A stretch of 64,000 bases of DNA from Bifidobacterium catenulatum DSM 16992 = JCM 1194 = LMG 11043. GTDB lineage: Bacteria > Actinomycetota > Actinomycetes > Actinomycetales > Bifidobacteriaceae. Location of the stretch: the NCBI RefSeq assembly GCF_001025195.1, contig NZ_AP012325.1:62001-126000 (forward strand). The letters are read 5' to 3'. A program made the translations under genes and the position numbers. Under the pieces are notes generated by a model. That model had not been told where the DNA came from and ran no database searches. It was given only the letters and a program-made list of their open reading frames with translations. Of this stretch, positions 24,898-33,524 are shown piece by piece. How positions within the stretch are numbered: position 1 is the first letter of the stretch; every line of letters starts with the position of its first letter.

Positions 24898-24921
24898 GCT
24901 TGATCGGAATCCCGATCAAGC
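24898..24921 (-). terminator. Hairpin after ilvC copy 2
   Basis: Perfect 10-bp stem GCTTGATCGG/CCGATCAAGC with a 4-base loop, 15 bp beyond the minus-strand ilvC stop. No T-run follows in that direction. Confidence 0.55.
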
Positions 24922-24936
24922 GAAGCCCTAAGTCAC

Positions 24937-25977
24937 TCAGCCACGGGCGATCTTGCCGGTGAAGGTGGCCATGTCGGCGTCATCATCCTTGCCGTTGTTC
25001 CAGGAGAACATGGCGCGCAGCTTCGGGCCAACGGTCTCGATGCGCACGTTGCCGTACTCCTCCTGCAGCTGCTTGAACTTCGGAGCGCCTGCGTCCTGAT
25101 CATCGATGAACTCCTTGGCGAAGGAGCCATCCTGAATGCGCTTCAGGTGGTACTGCATGCGCTCACGCACGTGCTCGTCGATGCAGGTGTTGGTATAGTC
25201 GCCGTACTGGGCGGTGTCGGAGCAGGACCAGCGGGCCTTGTTCAGGCCGCCTTCGTTCATGAGGTCGACGAGCATCTTCAACTCGTGGCAGACCTCGAAG
25301 TAGGCGATCTCCGGCTGGTAACCGGCGTCGGTGAGGACTTCAAAGCCCATTTCAACGAGCTTGTTCACGCCACCCATCAGCACATTCTGCTCGCCGAACA
25401 GATCGGTCTCGGTCTCCTCGGTGAAGGTGGTCTTGATGGCGCCTGCACGCAGAGCGCCCAGAGCCTTGGCGTAAGCCAGGGTGATGTCCCAAGCGTCGCC
25501 ACGCGGATCCTGCTCCACGGCCACGACGACCGGGACGCCACGGCCGTTGGCGTACTCACGACGCACGATGTGGCCCGGGCCCTTCGGGGCGACCATGAAG
25601 ACCGGGTGGTCTTCGGACGGCTTGATGTAGCCGTAGTGGATGTTGAAGCCGTGGGCGAATGCGACTGCAGCGCCCGGCTTGATGTTCGGCTCGATGTCGT
25701 TGGCCCAGATGGTGCGCTGGTACTGATCCGGAGCCAGGATCATGATGATGTCGGCCTCAGCAGCGGCTTCCGGAACGGACTTGACTTCCAGACCCTGCTC
25801 CTTGGCGTGCTCAACGGACTTGGAGGTCGGACGCAGGCCAACGACGACGTCCACACCGGAATCGCGCAGGTTCAGCGCGTGGGCGTGACCCTGGGAACCG
25901 TAACCGATGATGGCAACTTTCTTGCCTTCGAGGACCGAGAGATCGCCGTCGTTCTCATACCAGATTTGTGCAGCCAT
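24937..25977 (-). CDS. ilvC: Ketol-acid reductoisomerase, copy 2
   Basis: Second class I ketol-acid reductoisomerase of 346 residues. It has the same motifs as copy 1: [70 protein letters not shown]. Differences cluster in the NAD(P)H-domain helix after the Rossmann loop ([16 protein letters not shown] here) and in the C-terminal end ([17 protein letters not shown]). ATG 25977 was preferred to GTG 25989, which would sit on the ribosome-binding site AAAAGGAG. A 5' hairpin GAACGCTT/AAGCGTTC lies 31 bp upstream. It is divergent from the esterase gene. Both copies look intact, so isozymes with different regulation are likely. Confidence 0.95.
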   Translation of the reverse strand: MAAQIWYENDGDLSVLEGKKVAIIGYGSQGHAHALNLRDSGVDVVVGLRPTSKSVEHAKEQGLEVKSVPEAAAEADIIMILAPDQYQRTIWANDIEPNIKPGAAVAFAHGFNIHYGYIKPSEDHPVFMVAPKGPGHIVRREYANGRGVPVVVAVEQDPRGDAWDITLAYAKALGALRAGAIKTTFTEETETDLFGEQNVLMGGVNKLVEMGFEVLTDAGYQPEIAYFEVCHELKMLVDLMNEGGLNKARWSCSDTAQYGDYTNTCIDEHVRERMQYHLKRIQDGSFAKEFIDDQDAGAPKFKQLQEEYGNVRIETVGPKLRAMFSWNNGKDDDADMATFTGKIARG

Positions 25978-26008
25978 TGTACTTGGCACTCCTTTTATGT
26001 AGTGGGGT

Positions 26009-26028
26009 GAACGCTTGGAAAAGCGTTC
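26009..26028 (-). promoter_or_regulatory. Hairpin or operator in the ilvC copy 2 leader
   Basis: GAACGCTT and AAGCGTTC, separated by four bases, form a perfect 8-bp inverted repeat 31 bp before the ATG. It could be an operator or a leader hairpin; nothing distinguishes them here. Confidence 0.4.
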
Positions 26029-26251
26029 GGGTTTCTACCATTCGCAGATGAAATTCGTGTTTTCATGCATGGATTTTGTCCTGCAAACTGGGGTCTATCC
26101 TACCGGAGCCTCCATCTTGTAGCGTGTCTGGTCCACAAAGTGAGCCGCGAAACCGTAAAAATCCGTCGCGGCAACGGCAAGTTTCATGTATTTTGACGGG
26201 AAGGTGACATAGGATACAACGCGTAGGGATTTTTGATTAGGAAGAGATGTC

Positions 26252-28069
26252 ATGGTCACTGCGACTGGTCCTGCTCTTGGTTCTGAAATGACAACATCGG
26301 TTGAACCCATCGATGACCGTAGCACGGCAGGAGTTCTGCACGTTGCCGCGATTTTCGCCTCGCATATGGTGTTGCAACGTAACAAACCCATTGCCGTGTT
26401 CGGTGCGTTGAATGCCGACTGCGCCGGACTTGAGGTTTCGGCGGAAATACGCGATTTCGATGGTTCCGTGATCGTGCAGGCGCACGCGTACGCCTCCAAA
26501 GAAATCAAGAACGGCTTTTCTCCGTGGCGCGTTATGTTGCCCGCGCAACCCGAAGGCGGACCTTACACGCTGCGCGTTACCGCAGGCAACGATTTCATCG
26601 AATATTACGACGTGCTGATCGGTGAAGTGTGGCTTGCCGGCGGGCAAAGCAATATGGAACTTGAGCTGCGCAACAGTGAAAACGCCGAGGAAGCCCTCGA
26701 AAGCTGCGCTGATCCGCTCCTGCGTTTCTACAATGTGCCGAAAACCGGCGTGATTAATCGCAATGCCGAACATGCGGCAAGTTGGCAGGAATCATCGCCC
26801 GAAAACAGTGGCGTGATGAGTGCTGTAGCGTACTATTTTGCGCGAAAACTGCGTGATGAACTTGATTCCGACCTTCCAATCGGCATTATCGACTGTTATA
26901 TCGGGGGTACGTCGATTAGTTGTTGGATGAGCGAGGATGCGCTGAATTCCAGCGAATCCGGGCGTGCTTATCTTGCTCGCTACGAGCAGGCGGTCGCCGG
27001 TAAAACGCAGGGACAGTTCGATTTGGAGTATAGCGAATGGCAGTCGCGTTCTGATACTTGGAATGCGTCGATTGCTGCAGCTCGTGAAGCCGATCCTGAT
27101 GTGACGTGGGATACGCTCACCCAACAGTATGGCGAATGTCCGTGGCCGCCACCGATGACGCCGACTTCACAGTGGCGTCCGACTGGTCCGTTCCATGCCA
27201 TGCTGGAGCGTATTGTGCCCTATTCCTTGGCTGGATTCCTGTGGTATCAGGGCGAGGAAGACGAGCCGTATTGCGATTCCTATCGTGAGCTGCTGGGCAT
27301 GATGATTGGTGAATGGCGTGCGCTGTGGAGTGAAAGCCTACCGTTCCTGATTGTGCAGTTGCCGCAATGGATCGACAAGACGGTCGATGAGAGCGACGGT
27401 GATCCGATGCTGTGGCCGGTGCTGCGCGAAGCCCAGTGGGATGCCGCGCAGTCCATCGACAACGTGTTCGCCATCTGCACCATGGATTGCGGTGAATACA
27501 ACAATATTCACCCGGTTGATAAGCGCACGCCCGGCGAGCGTCTAGGCAATTGTGCGCTTCGCCAAGTGTATGGTATGAGCCGTATTCCGGTGTATGGTCC
27601 GACTGTGCTGGGCTTCCGCTGCGACGAAGGCGGTCGCGTGCGTCTGTTCTTCCGGTACGCGCACGGCCTGCATTTCAGCGGTACTACGCCCGACAGTTTC
27701 GGCGATGAGCTCGCCAAGAGCCTGCCTTCGTTGGTGCGTTTGCCGGAACATTCCGGTTTCGAGCTTGCCGGTGCCGATGGCGTGTTCCATCCGGCCTACG
27801 CCGCGATTTTCGTGGATTGCGATATTGACGATCTGGTCAACGCGAAGGTCAATGTGGTCGATTACAACGCTACGGAATTCGGTATTCCGATCAACAGCCG
27901 CAGTATTGGCACGATTACGTTGGCCACGCCGAAAGTGCCGCAACCGGTTATGATGCGTTACGCATGGCGTAATTGGGGTCCGGCACCGTTGTTTAATGAC
28001 AGTAATCTGCCTGCTCACCCATTCAAGCTAGACCTGACCGATCACACCGACTCTGATCACGTTGAATGA
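26252..28069 (+). CDS. Sialate O-acetylesterase-like SGNH hydrolase
   Basis: A 605-residue protein of the sialate O-acetylesterase (SASA/SGNH) family, which removes acetyl groups from sialic acids or from plant polysaccharides. The N-terminal domain begins IFASHMVLQRNKPIAVFGAL (residues 32-51). The nucleophile motif VWLAGGQSNMELE (Ser about residue 134) is clear, the oxyanion/Gly block is IGIIDCYIGGTSISCWM (about 211), and the catalytic His lies in the C-terminal third (NIHPVDKRTPGERL near 417). There is no signal peptide, so it acts in the cytoplasm on imported oligosaccharides. ATG 26252 follows AGGAAGAG. No sialidase or glycosidase partner lies nearby. Substrate is open. Confidence 0.85.
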   Translation: MVTATGPALGSEMTTSVEPIDDRSTAGVLHVAAIFASHMVLQRNKPIAVFGALNADCAGLEVSAEIRDFDGSVIVQAHAYASKEIKNGFSPWRVMLPAQPEGGPYTLRVTAGNDFIEYYDVLIGEVWLAGGQSNMELELRNSENAEEALESCADPLLRFYNVPKTGVINRNAEHAASWQESSPENSGVMSAVAYYFARKLRDELDSDLPIGIIDCYIGGTSISCWMSEDALNSSESGRAYLARYEQAVAGKTQGQFDLEYSEWQSRSDTWNASIAAAREADPDVTWDTLTQQYGECPWPPPMTPTSQWRPTGPFHAMLERIVPYSLAGFLWYQGEEDEPYCDSYRELLGMMIGEWRALWSESLPFLIVQLPQWIDKTVDESDGDPMLWPVLREAQWDAAQSIDNVFAICTMDCGEYNNIHPVDKRTPGERLGNCALRQVYGMSRIPVYGPTVLGFRCDEGGRVRLFFRYAHGLHFSGTTPDSFGDELAKSLPSLVRLPEHSGFELAGADGVFHPAYAAIFVDCDIDDLVNAKVNVVDYNATEFGIPINSRSIGTITLATPKVPQPVMMRYAWRNWGPAPLFNDSNLPAHPFKLDLTDHTDSDHVE

Positions 28070-28172
28070 TTGTCGATAGCTGACAATGAATAGCGTGCGA
28101 TTGAAATCCTGCTGATCGCATGTCAGTCAAATACGAATCAAATAAAAATGCGTTATGCTGCGAGCGTATAAG

Positions 28173-28310
28173 CTACTGCCAGAGGTCGGGGCCGAATGAA
28201 GCCAGATATGCGGTCAGTTCGGCGGCCATTTGCTCGTCTTCCGGAATGCGCGGATGGCCATCCGTGCCGCAACCGTTGCGTGAATACAAGAAATGTTTCA
28301 CGTGAAACTC
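28173..28310 (-). pseudogene. C-terminal remnant of an unidentified protein
   Basis: Read on the minus strand, the ~44 codons before the stop at 28173 are protein-like (HFLYSRNGCGTDGHPRIPED, followed by EQMAAELTAYLASFGPDLWQ). The frame upstream of the parS-like site is Arg/His-rich noise. It looks like the preserved tail of a lost gene, possibly an esterase or hydrolase; I do not recognise the family with confidence. Confidence 0.4.
28294..28309. other. parS-like centromere site
   Basis: TGTTTCACGTGAAACT matches the widespread bacterial ParB-binding parS consensus TGTTTCACGTGAAACA at 15 of 16 positions, failing only at the last base. It lies in a noncoding stretch exactly at the junction of two gene remnants. 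No parAB genes are in the window, as expected for a secondary parS in the origin-proximal region. Confidence 0.7.
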
Positions 28311-28493
28311 GCCCTCAGCACCGCAGCCTATCCGAATCTGACAGCCATGGGCCGTGACGTGGTCGATACCGGTAAGCAGGCCGCTGAACTGCTGCTCAAG
28401 CTGATCGACGGCGAGCGTGTGGGGCATCTGATGGAAGAGTCGTACGAATTGCGTGCCCGCGCTTCGACCGGTCCTGCTCCGGCAGCGGAATGA
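28308..28493 (+). pseudogene. C-terminal remnant of a LacI-family regulator
   Basis: About 60 codons read STAAYPNLTAMGRDVVDTGK, then QAAELLLKLIDGERVG and a terminal ARASTGPAP. This is the typical end of LacI-family regulators (…YPNLT.MG…A..LL..I.GE…L..R.STGP). The DNA-binding and most of the effector domain are absent; the frame begins at the parS-like site. It is not expected to work. Confidence 0.65.
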
Positions 28494-28725
28494 GATGCGA
28501 CGATGAGTTAAAAAATCGCGATTGCGCATTTGCTGCGGCAATCCCGCTTGCCGATGCTCGACCAACGTCGTATAGCGTCAAGCTTAAGAAAACCCTAAGC
28601 GATTAAGTTTGGCGAGTCAACTGCGATACGGAAGCGAAATTTGGAATTTGAAACGTGAAGATCACGGAATACGCAACGAAAAAGCGGGAATTACGGATTG
28701 AAAATCAGAATCTGAAATCTGAAAC
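28494..28725. other. Intergenic, no gene seen
   Basis: About 230 bp, A-rich towards the end, with repeated short words such as GAAATTTGGAATTTGAAAC and AATCAGAATCTGAAATCTG. I see no gene or clear site before the terminator of the amino acid permease. Confidence 0.5.
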
Positions 28726-28762
28726 AAAAAGCGCCTGTGCCCCTCGCTTGAGGCACAGGCGC
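28726..28762 (-). terminator. Terminator of the amino acid permease gene
   Basis: GCGCCTGTGCC/GGCACAGGCGC, an 11-bp perfect stem with a 10-base loop, followed in the minus direction by TTTTTGTTTC. It lies 18 bp after the permease stop. Confidence 0.92.
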
Positions 28763-28779
28763 ATTGTTGCCTTACGACT

Positions 28780-30249
28780 TCAGGCGCGCTTCTGTGTGAT
28801 CTGATAGGCGGCGAACAGCACGACCAGCCAAATCACACCGGCGACCACGGCGATGCGATAGCTTGCGGAGAAGCACATCAGCACCACGACCAGCAGCATG
28901 AACGCGATCACCAAATACGGCGTCACCTTGGCGAACGGCAGCTTGAAAGCGAGCTTGTCAAGCGCTTCCTGGCCCTTCAATCCCTTCAGATTGTTCGGAC
29001 CATCGCCGGCGGCGACAACGCGACGGAACTTAATTTCCGTAATCATAATCATGATCCAATTAATCGCAGCGGCGATCGTGGCGATCGACATCAAATAATT
29101 GAACGCGAAATCAGGCCACACGAACACCACCACCACGGCGATCGCAATAATGATGGCCGACGTGATCACGCCACCGACCGGAACGCCGCGCTTGTTCAGG
29201 CGGCCCAGATACGCGGGAGCATTGCCCTGCTTCGCCAACGAATACAACATGCGCGAGTTCGCGTACAGGCCAGAGTTGTACACGCTCATTACGGCGGTCA
29301 AGCACACGAAATTCAGAATGCCGGCGGCCGCATGCACGCCCACCGAGTCGAAAATCTGCACGAACGGGCTGGAATTGCCGTCGATCGTGCTCCACGGGAC
29401 CACGGCCATGATCACACCGAGCGCGCAGATGTAGAACACGAGAATACGCCAGATAATGCCGTTCGTGGCCTTCGGAATGGTGGTGCGCGGATTTTCGGTC
29501 TCGCCCGCGGTGATGCCGATGAGTTCGGTGCCGCCGAAGCTGAACATCACCACGACCAGCGCCATCAGCAAGCCAGTCCACGTGCCGTCCGCATTGCGAG
29601 ACATCAGGCCATGCGGCAGGAATCCGCCGTCAACGGTGAACCAGTTGGCGAACGACGCGCGAATGCCCGAAGCGGTCGGCACATTCGCGATGATCACATA
29701 CAAACCGCCGAAAATCATGGCAAGCACGGCCACGATCTTGATGATGGCGAACCAGAATTCAAATTCGCCGAACTTGTTCACACCCATAAGATTCAGCGCC
29801 GCGATCGCCACGAGGAACACCGCCGCCGACACCCACTTCGGAATGTTCGGGAACCAGTAATTCACGAACGAGCCAACCACAGCCAACTCCACCATGGCTA
29901 CGAGCACGTAGTTGAACCAGTAATTCCAGCCGGAAATAAAGCCTGCGCGCTTCGACCAGTACTGCGTGGCGTAATAGCTGAACGCGCCCGCCTTCGGATC
30001 CTCGACCGCCATTTCAGACAGTGCGCGCACGATCAGGAAAATCGCCAGACCGCCGATCAGATAGGCGAGCAGAATGGCCGGGCCTGCCAGCTGAATCGAC
30101 TCGCTGGAACCATAGAACAGGCCGGTGCCGATCGCGCCGCCCAATGCGATCAATTGAATATGACGATTCTTCAAAGACTTGCGCAGCGTCGGCGGAACCG
30201 GCACATCGTCGGTTTCGCGCGGTTTCTTCGCAACGGTTGCGTCGCTCAT
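28780..30249 (-). CDS. Amino acid permease (APC superfamily, AroP/GabP-like)
   Basis: Twelve-helix amino acid/proton symporter of the amino acid transporter (AAT) family. The N-terminal LKNRHIQLIALGGAIGTGLF with SSESIQLAGP (about residues 25-60) is the diagnostic start. ALSEMAVEDPKAGAFSYYA (about 90) and FGGTELIGITAGETENPRTT (about 240) follow, and helices run to residue 485. The length of 489 residues is typical. Members carry aromatic amino acids, GABA, proline, lysine or histidine; the substrate cannot be told. The ribosome-binding site GAGGAAG precedes ATG 30249. A 9-bp tandem repeat lies in its leader. It is monocistronic with a strong terminator. Confidence 0.88.
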   Translation of the reverse strand: MSDATVAKKPRETDDVPVPPTLRKSLKNRHIQLIALGGAIGTGLFYGSSESIQLAGPAILLAYLIGGLAIFLIVRALSEMAVEDPKAGAFSYYATQYWSKRAGFISGWNYWFNYVLVAMVELAVVGSFVNYWFPNIPKWVSAAVFLVAIAALNLMGVNKFGEFEFWFAIIKIVAVLAMIFGGLYVIIANVPTASGIRASFANWFTVDGGFLPHGLMSRNADGTWTGLLMALVVVMFSFGGTELIGITAGETENPRTTIPKATNGIIWRILVFYICALGVIMAVVPWSTIDGNSSPFVQIFDSVGVHAAAGILNFVCLTAVMSVYNSGLYANSRMLYSLAKQGNAPAYLGRLNKRGVPVGGVITSAIIIAIAVVVVFVWPDFAFNYLMSIATIAAAINWIMIMITEIKFRRVVAAGDGPNNLKGLKGQEALDKLAFKLPFAKVTPYLVIAFMLLVVVLMCFSASYRIAVVAGVIWLVVLFAAYQITQKRA

Positions 30250-30281
30250 GAATGCTTCCTCTTCTTGGGTGCCTCAGCAAT

Positions 30282-30317
30282 ATTCGGCAAATTCGGCAAA
30301 TTCAGCAAATTCAGCAA
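30282..30317. repeat. 9-bp tandem repeat, four units, in the permease leader
   Basis: ATTCGGCAA twice, then ATTCAGCAA twice, without gaps, 33 bp upstream of the minus-strand permease start. It is followed by a related TTTGGCGA pair at 30321-30335. A short variable-number repeat is possible. Confidence 0.7.
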
Positions 30318-30521
30318 AAGTTTGGCGATTTTGGCGATGTTGCGTTCGGCAGTAGTGGTAGGTGACGCGCCTGTGGTTTTTGGCATGGCGCGTCTTCCCC
30401 GATTGTAGCTGTAGCGCGTGGATTCGGTTTCATAGTGTTCAATAGTTCGATAGTCCAATAAAATGAAGGTTGTGAGAGCGATGGTTGGTGCTGCTTGAAC
30501 GCTGCGGGGCTGGAGGTCGTC

Positions 30522-33464
30522 ATGGCATTCGTCAAAGACATGGTGCGTATGTGGTTGCATGCGTGGAAGCGATTCGTCTCAATCGCCATGATTACATTGC
30601 TTGGCGTGGCTGTGCTTACCGGCATTTACGCAGGCTGCCGCGACGCGTTCCGCGGCACCGACCGCTTTTTCGACGCGCAAGGTCTGCACGACATCCAGGT
30701 GCTGTCCACCGCAGGATTGACGGATGGCGATATTGCCGCGTTACGCAAGGTGCGCGGTGTAGCGAAGGTGCAGGCGGAGCGGTCACAGGAAGTGACGTTC
30801 GATTTGGGCGGCCGCAAATCGGCGACCATGCAGGAAATCGGTGCGAACGGTATTGACTGGCCGTACGTGCAGGAAGGGCGATTGCCGAAGAAAGCCGGCG
30901 AAATCGCAGTAACCCGTAAATTTATCCGCGATTCCGGCAGAAAGATTGGCAGCCACCTCACCGTAGCCCCCGAATCCTCTTCTTCCGCTACTTCAGTGTC
31001 CGTTTCTCCCGAATCGGACACTCAGGGTGCTGAAGATAAGGCACCAAGCTTCCCGACCAAGCTCACCATCGTGGGCGTGGTGCTCGATCCGCAGAATCTA
31101 AGCAATCCGGACGGATATTCCGCCATGACCTCGTTTCGTTCCACCGCTGCCACCGACTACACGTTCTTCGCTCCGTCCGACGGCGTGACCGGCACCCTCT
31201 ACACGTCCGCCACGCTGCTCGTCAAAGGTTCGGCCAACGAAAACACGTTCGACGAATCGTATGAAAACACCGTCAAACAGGTGACCGACCGCATCGACGA
31301 CGCCGTGAAAACCGATCGGCAGAAGGCCCGCTGGCAGGAGCTGCTCGACGTGGGCAACAGGCAGATTGCCGCCACGCGTGCGGAAGCCGACAAGAAGTTC
31401 GCGGAAGCGCAATCGCAAATCAACGAGAATCGTCGGCAATTCGACCAGCAGGTCGACCAAATCATGAACATGCAAGCCGGTGCAACCGGCGCAATGGATC
31501 CCACCCAACTCAACGAAACCACGCGTGAAACAATGCGTGAAACCATCATCGCCGCAACCCCCGAACTTGCGCATGCCAAGCAGCGGCTCGACCAGGCGCA
31601 ATCGCAATTGGACGAGCAGAAAGCGCAAACCGAACAAACGCTGAAAACCAAAGAAAACGAGCTTAAAACCAGCATTCCGCAAGTGCGCTGGTATGTGCAG
31701 GATCGGCAGTCGCTCGGTGGATTCAGCGCGCTCAAATCCGACCTTGATTCCATCCAATCGCTCGGCAACGCGTTCCCGATCGTGTTTCTGGTGGTCGCTG
31801 TGATGATGAGTCTGACTTCCATGGCGCGCATGGTCGAAGAGGACCGCTCGCTCATCGGCACCTACGTGGGGCTTGGCTATGGGCGTCTTGCGGTGGCGTC
31901 GCGCTATCTGCTGTTCGCGCTGCTGGCGTGTCTCATCGGCGGGGGGCTTGGCTTACTTGTCGGATTCCTTGGAATTCCGGCGTTCCTTCTGGTTGTTTTG
32001 GAGGGCATGTATGTGATGCCTGGCGTGCGACTGGAATACGACTGGCTGTACGGTTCGCTGGGCATCGCACTGTTCGTGGTCGGTGTGCTCGCCGCCACCA
32101 TTTACGCGTGCGTGCAGGAGATGCGCATGACGCCCGCCGCGCTGATGCGGCCGAAAGCGCCGCGTGCCGGCTCACGTATTCTGCTGGAACGAATCAAGCC
32201 GGTCTGGAATCGTATGGGATTCCTCAGCAAAGTGACCGCGCGCAACATTTTCCGCTTCAAGTCGCGCCTTATCATGACGGTCGGCGGGGTGGCCGGCTGC
32301 ACCGCGCTCATCGTCTGCGGCCTAGCCATCAATGACACCGTGGCCGACCTTGGTATCAAGCAATATCGTGACGTTTACCAATACGATCTTATGGTGGTTT
32401 CTGGCGATTCGGACGCGGACGAAATGCGCGCCAAAGTCGCGTCGGACGGTCGTACCACGTCCACGATGAACGTGCGTATCGAATCGGGTGATATGGCTGT
32501 TGGGAAGAGCGATTCTGGCAGCGGCGACAGCAGTGGCAGTGTCGGCAGTGAAAGTATTCAGCTGGTTGCAGTGCCGGAAAAGCGATTGTCCGACCTGGGC
32601 AAAATGGTCACGTTGCAGCCGGTGCATTCCGGAATATTGGGCACGTCCAGTATCGGCGGGAAAGGCTCGCTGAAGCTGGACGACGATGGTGTGATAGTGG
32701 CGCAGTCGGCGGCAAGCTCGCTTGGCATCGCCACCGGAAGCAAAGTGCGATTGACCAACGGCGACGGCGTGCAGGCCACTGCGAAAGTGAGCGCGGTGAA
32801 TCGCAATCTTATCGGATCGGACGTGTACATCAGCGAAACCTACTATGCCAAGCTGTTCGGCAAATCCTTCGTATCCAACGTGTCCGTTTCTGCAGAATCG
32901 GACGTGCAAAGTACGAAATCGCTGACCTGGAATGCCATGTATGCCAAACTTTCCGGCTCTGACCAATCGCAAACTGACTATGCTCAATCGCTCGAAAAGG
33001 ACAGCTCGGTGGTGAAAGCCGTAAGTAGCGCGCACATGGCCGACAGTTTCAAGTTCGATCTTATGGGCGCGGTCGTGGCGCTGATTGTGGCGCTCGCCGG
33101 AGGTTTGGCGCTTGTGGTGCTGTTCACTCTCGCCAATACGAATGTGTCGGAACGCGTGCGCGAGATGGCTACACTCAAGGTGCTCGGCTTTTTCGACCGT
33201 GAAGTGCACCATTATGTGAATCGCGAGATGATGATCCTCACCGTCATGGGCGTGGTGCTGGGATTGCCGCTCGGCCGGTTCGTTGGCGGGCTGCTGACCA
33301 TGGCGCTCAACATGCCGTCGCTCTATTTCGAGGTGGAGGTCAAGCCGCTGAGTTACGTGATCGCAGTCGTGGCGACCATGATGTTCGCGCTGCTTGTGCA
33401 ACTGTTTGTCAACCCCGTCCTCGACCGTATCGACCCCATCAGCTCGCTCAAGTCTGTGGAATGA
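30522..33464 (+). CDS. Large FtsX-domain ABC transporter permease (980 residues)
   Basis: MacB/FtsX-type permease with two FtsX domains. One helix near the N-terminus (about residues 17-40) is followed by an extracellular domain with coiled coil (about 230-375), three helices (about 425-535), a second single helix (about 590), another extracellular domain (about 620-845) and a final three-helix FtsX block (about 850-975; the loop NVSERVREMATLKVLGFF is characteristic). Such proteins export lipoproteins or peptides, or act as bacitracin-type sensors, together with a separate ATPase. No ATPase gene is adjacent, which is unusual. Two palindromic elements lie in frame in extracellular loops (SVSPESDTQG, SVSAESDVQS). 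ATG 30522 follows TGGAGG. Confidence 0.85.
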   Translation: MAFVKDMVRMWLHAWKRFVSIAMITLLGVAVLTGIYAGCRDAFRGTDRFFDAQGLHDIQVLSTAGLTDGDIAALRKVRGVAKVQAERSQEVTFDLGGRKSATMQEIGANGIDWPYVQEGRLPKKAGEIAVTRKFIRDSGRKIGSHLTVAPESSSSATSVSVSPESDTQGAEDKAPSFPTKLTIVGVVLDPQNLSNPDGYSAMTSFRSTAATDYTFFAPSDGVTGTLYTSATLLVKGSANENTFDESYENTVKQVTDRIDDAVKTDRQKARWQELLDVGNRQIAATRAEADKKFAEAQSQINENRRQFDQQVDQIMNMQAGATGAMDPTQLNETTRETMRETIIAATPELAHAKQRLDQAQSQLDEQKAQTEQTLKTKENELKTSIPQVRWYVQDRQSLGGFSALKSDLDSIQSLGNAFPIVFLVVAVMMSLTSMARMVEEDRSLIGTYVGLGYGRLAVASRYLLFALLACLIGGGLGLLVGFLGIPAFLLVVLEGMYVMPGVRLEYDWLYGSLGIALFVVGVLAATIYACVQEMRMTPAALMRPKAPRAGSRILLERIKPVWNRMGFLSKVTARNIFRFKSRLIMTVGGVAGCTALIVCGLAINDTVADLGIKQYRDVYQYDLMVVSGDSDADEMRAKVASDGRTTSTMNVRIESGDMAVGKSDSGSGDSSGSVGSESIQLVAVPEKRLSDLGKMVTLQPVHSGILGTSSIGGKGSLKLDDDGVIVAQSAASSLGIATGSKVRLTNGDGVQATAKVSAVNRNLIGSDVYISETYYAKLFGKSFVSNVSVSAESDVQSTKSLTWNAMYAKLSGSDQSQTDYAQSLEKDSSVVKAVSSAHMADSFKFDLMGAVVALIVALAGGLALVVLFTLANTNVSERVREMATLKVLGFFDREVHHYVNREMMILTVMGVVLGLPLGRFVGGLLTMALNMPSLYFEVEVKPLSYVIAVVATMMFALLVQLFVNPVLDRIDPISSLKSVE
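30998..31019. repeat. SDSxESD palindrome copy 12 (inside the FtsX-domain gene)
   Basis: Left arm GTCCGTTTC, centre TCCC, right arm GAATCGGAC, then ACTCAGGGTGC. Encodes S-V-S-P-E-S-D-T-Q-G at about residues 160-169, in the first extracellular domain. Identical core to copy 6. Confidence 0.9.
32882..32903. repeat. SDSxESD palindrome copy 13 (inside the FtsX-domain gene)
   Basis: Left arm GTCCGTTTC, centre TGCA, right arm GAATCGGAC. Encodes S-V-S-A-E-S-D-V-Q-S at about residues 787-796, in the second extracellular domain. Identical to copy 15. Confidence 0.9.
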
Positions 33465-33469
33465 CGACT

Positions 33470-33491
33470 GTCCGATTCACCAGAAGCGGAC
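33470..33491. repeat. SDSxESD palindrome copy 14
   Basis: Left arm GTCCGATTC, centre ACCA, right arm GAAGCGGAC. Its reverse complement is identical to copy 2. It starts six bases after the FtsX-gene stop, between convergent genes. Confidence 0.85.
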
Positions 33492-33524
33492 AATTAGAGT
33501 ATCGGAAAGGCTCGGATTCGCGTC

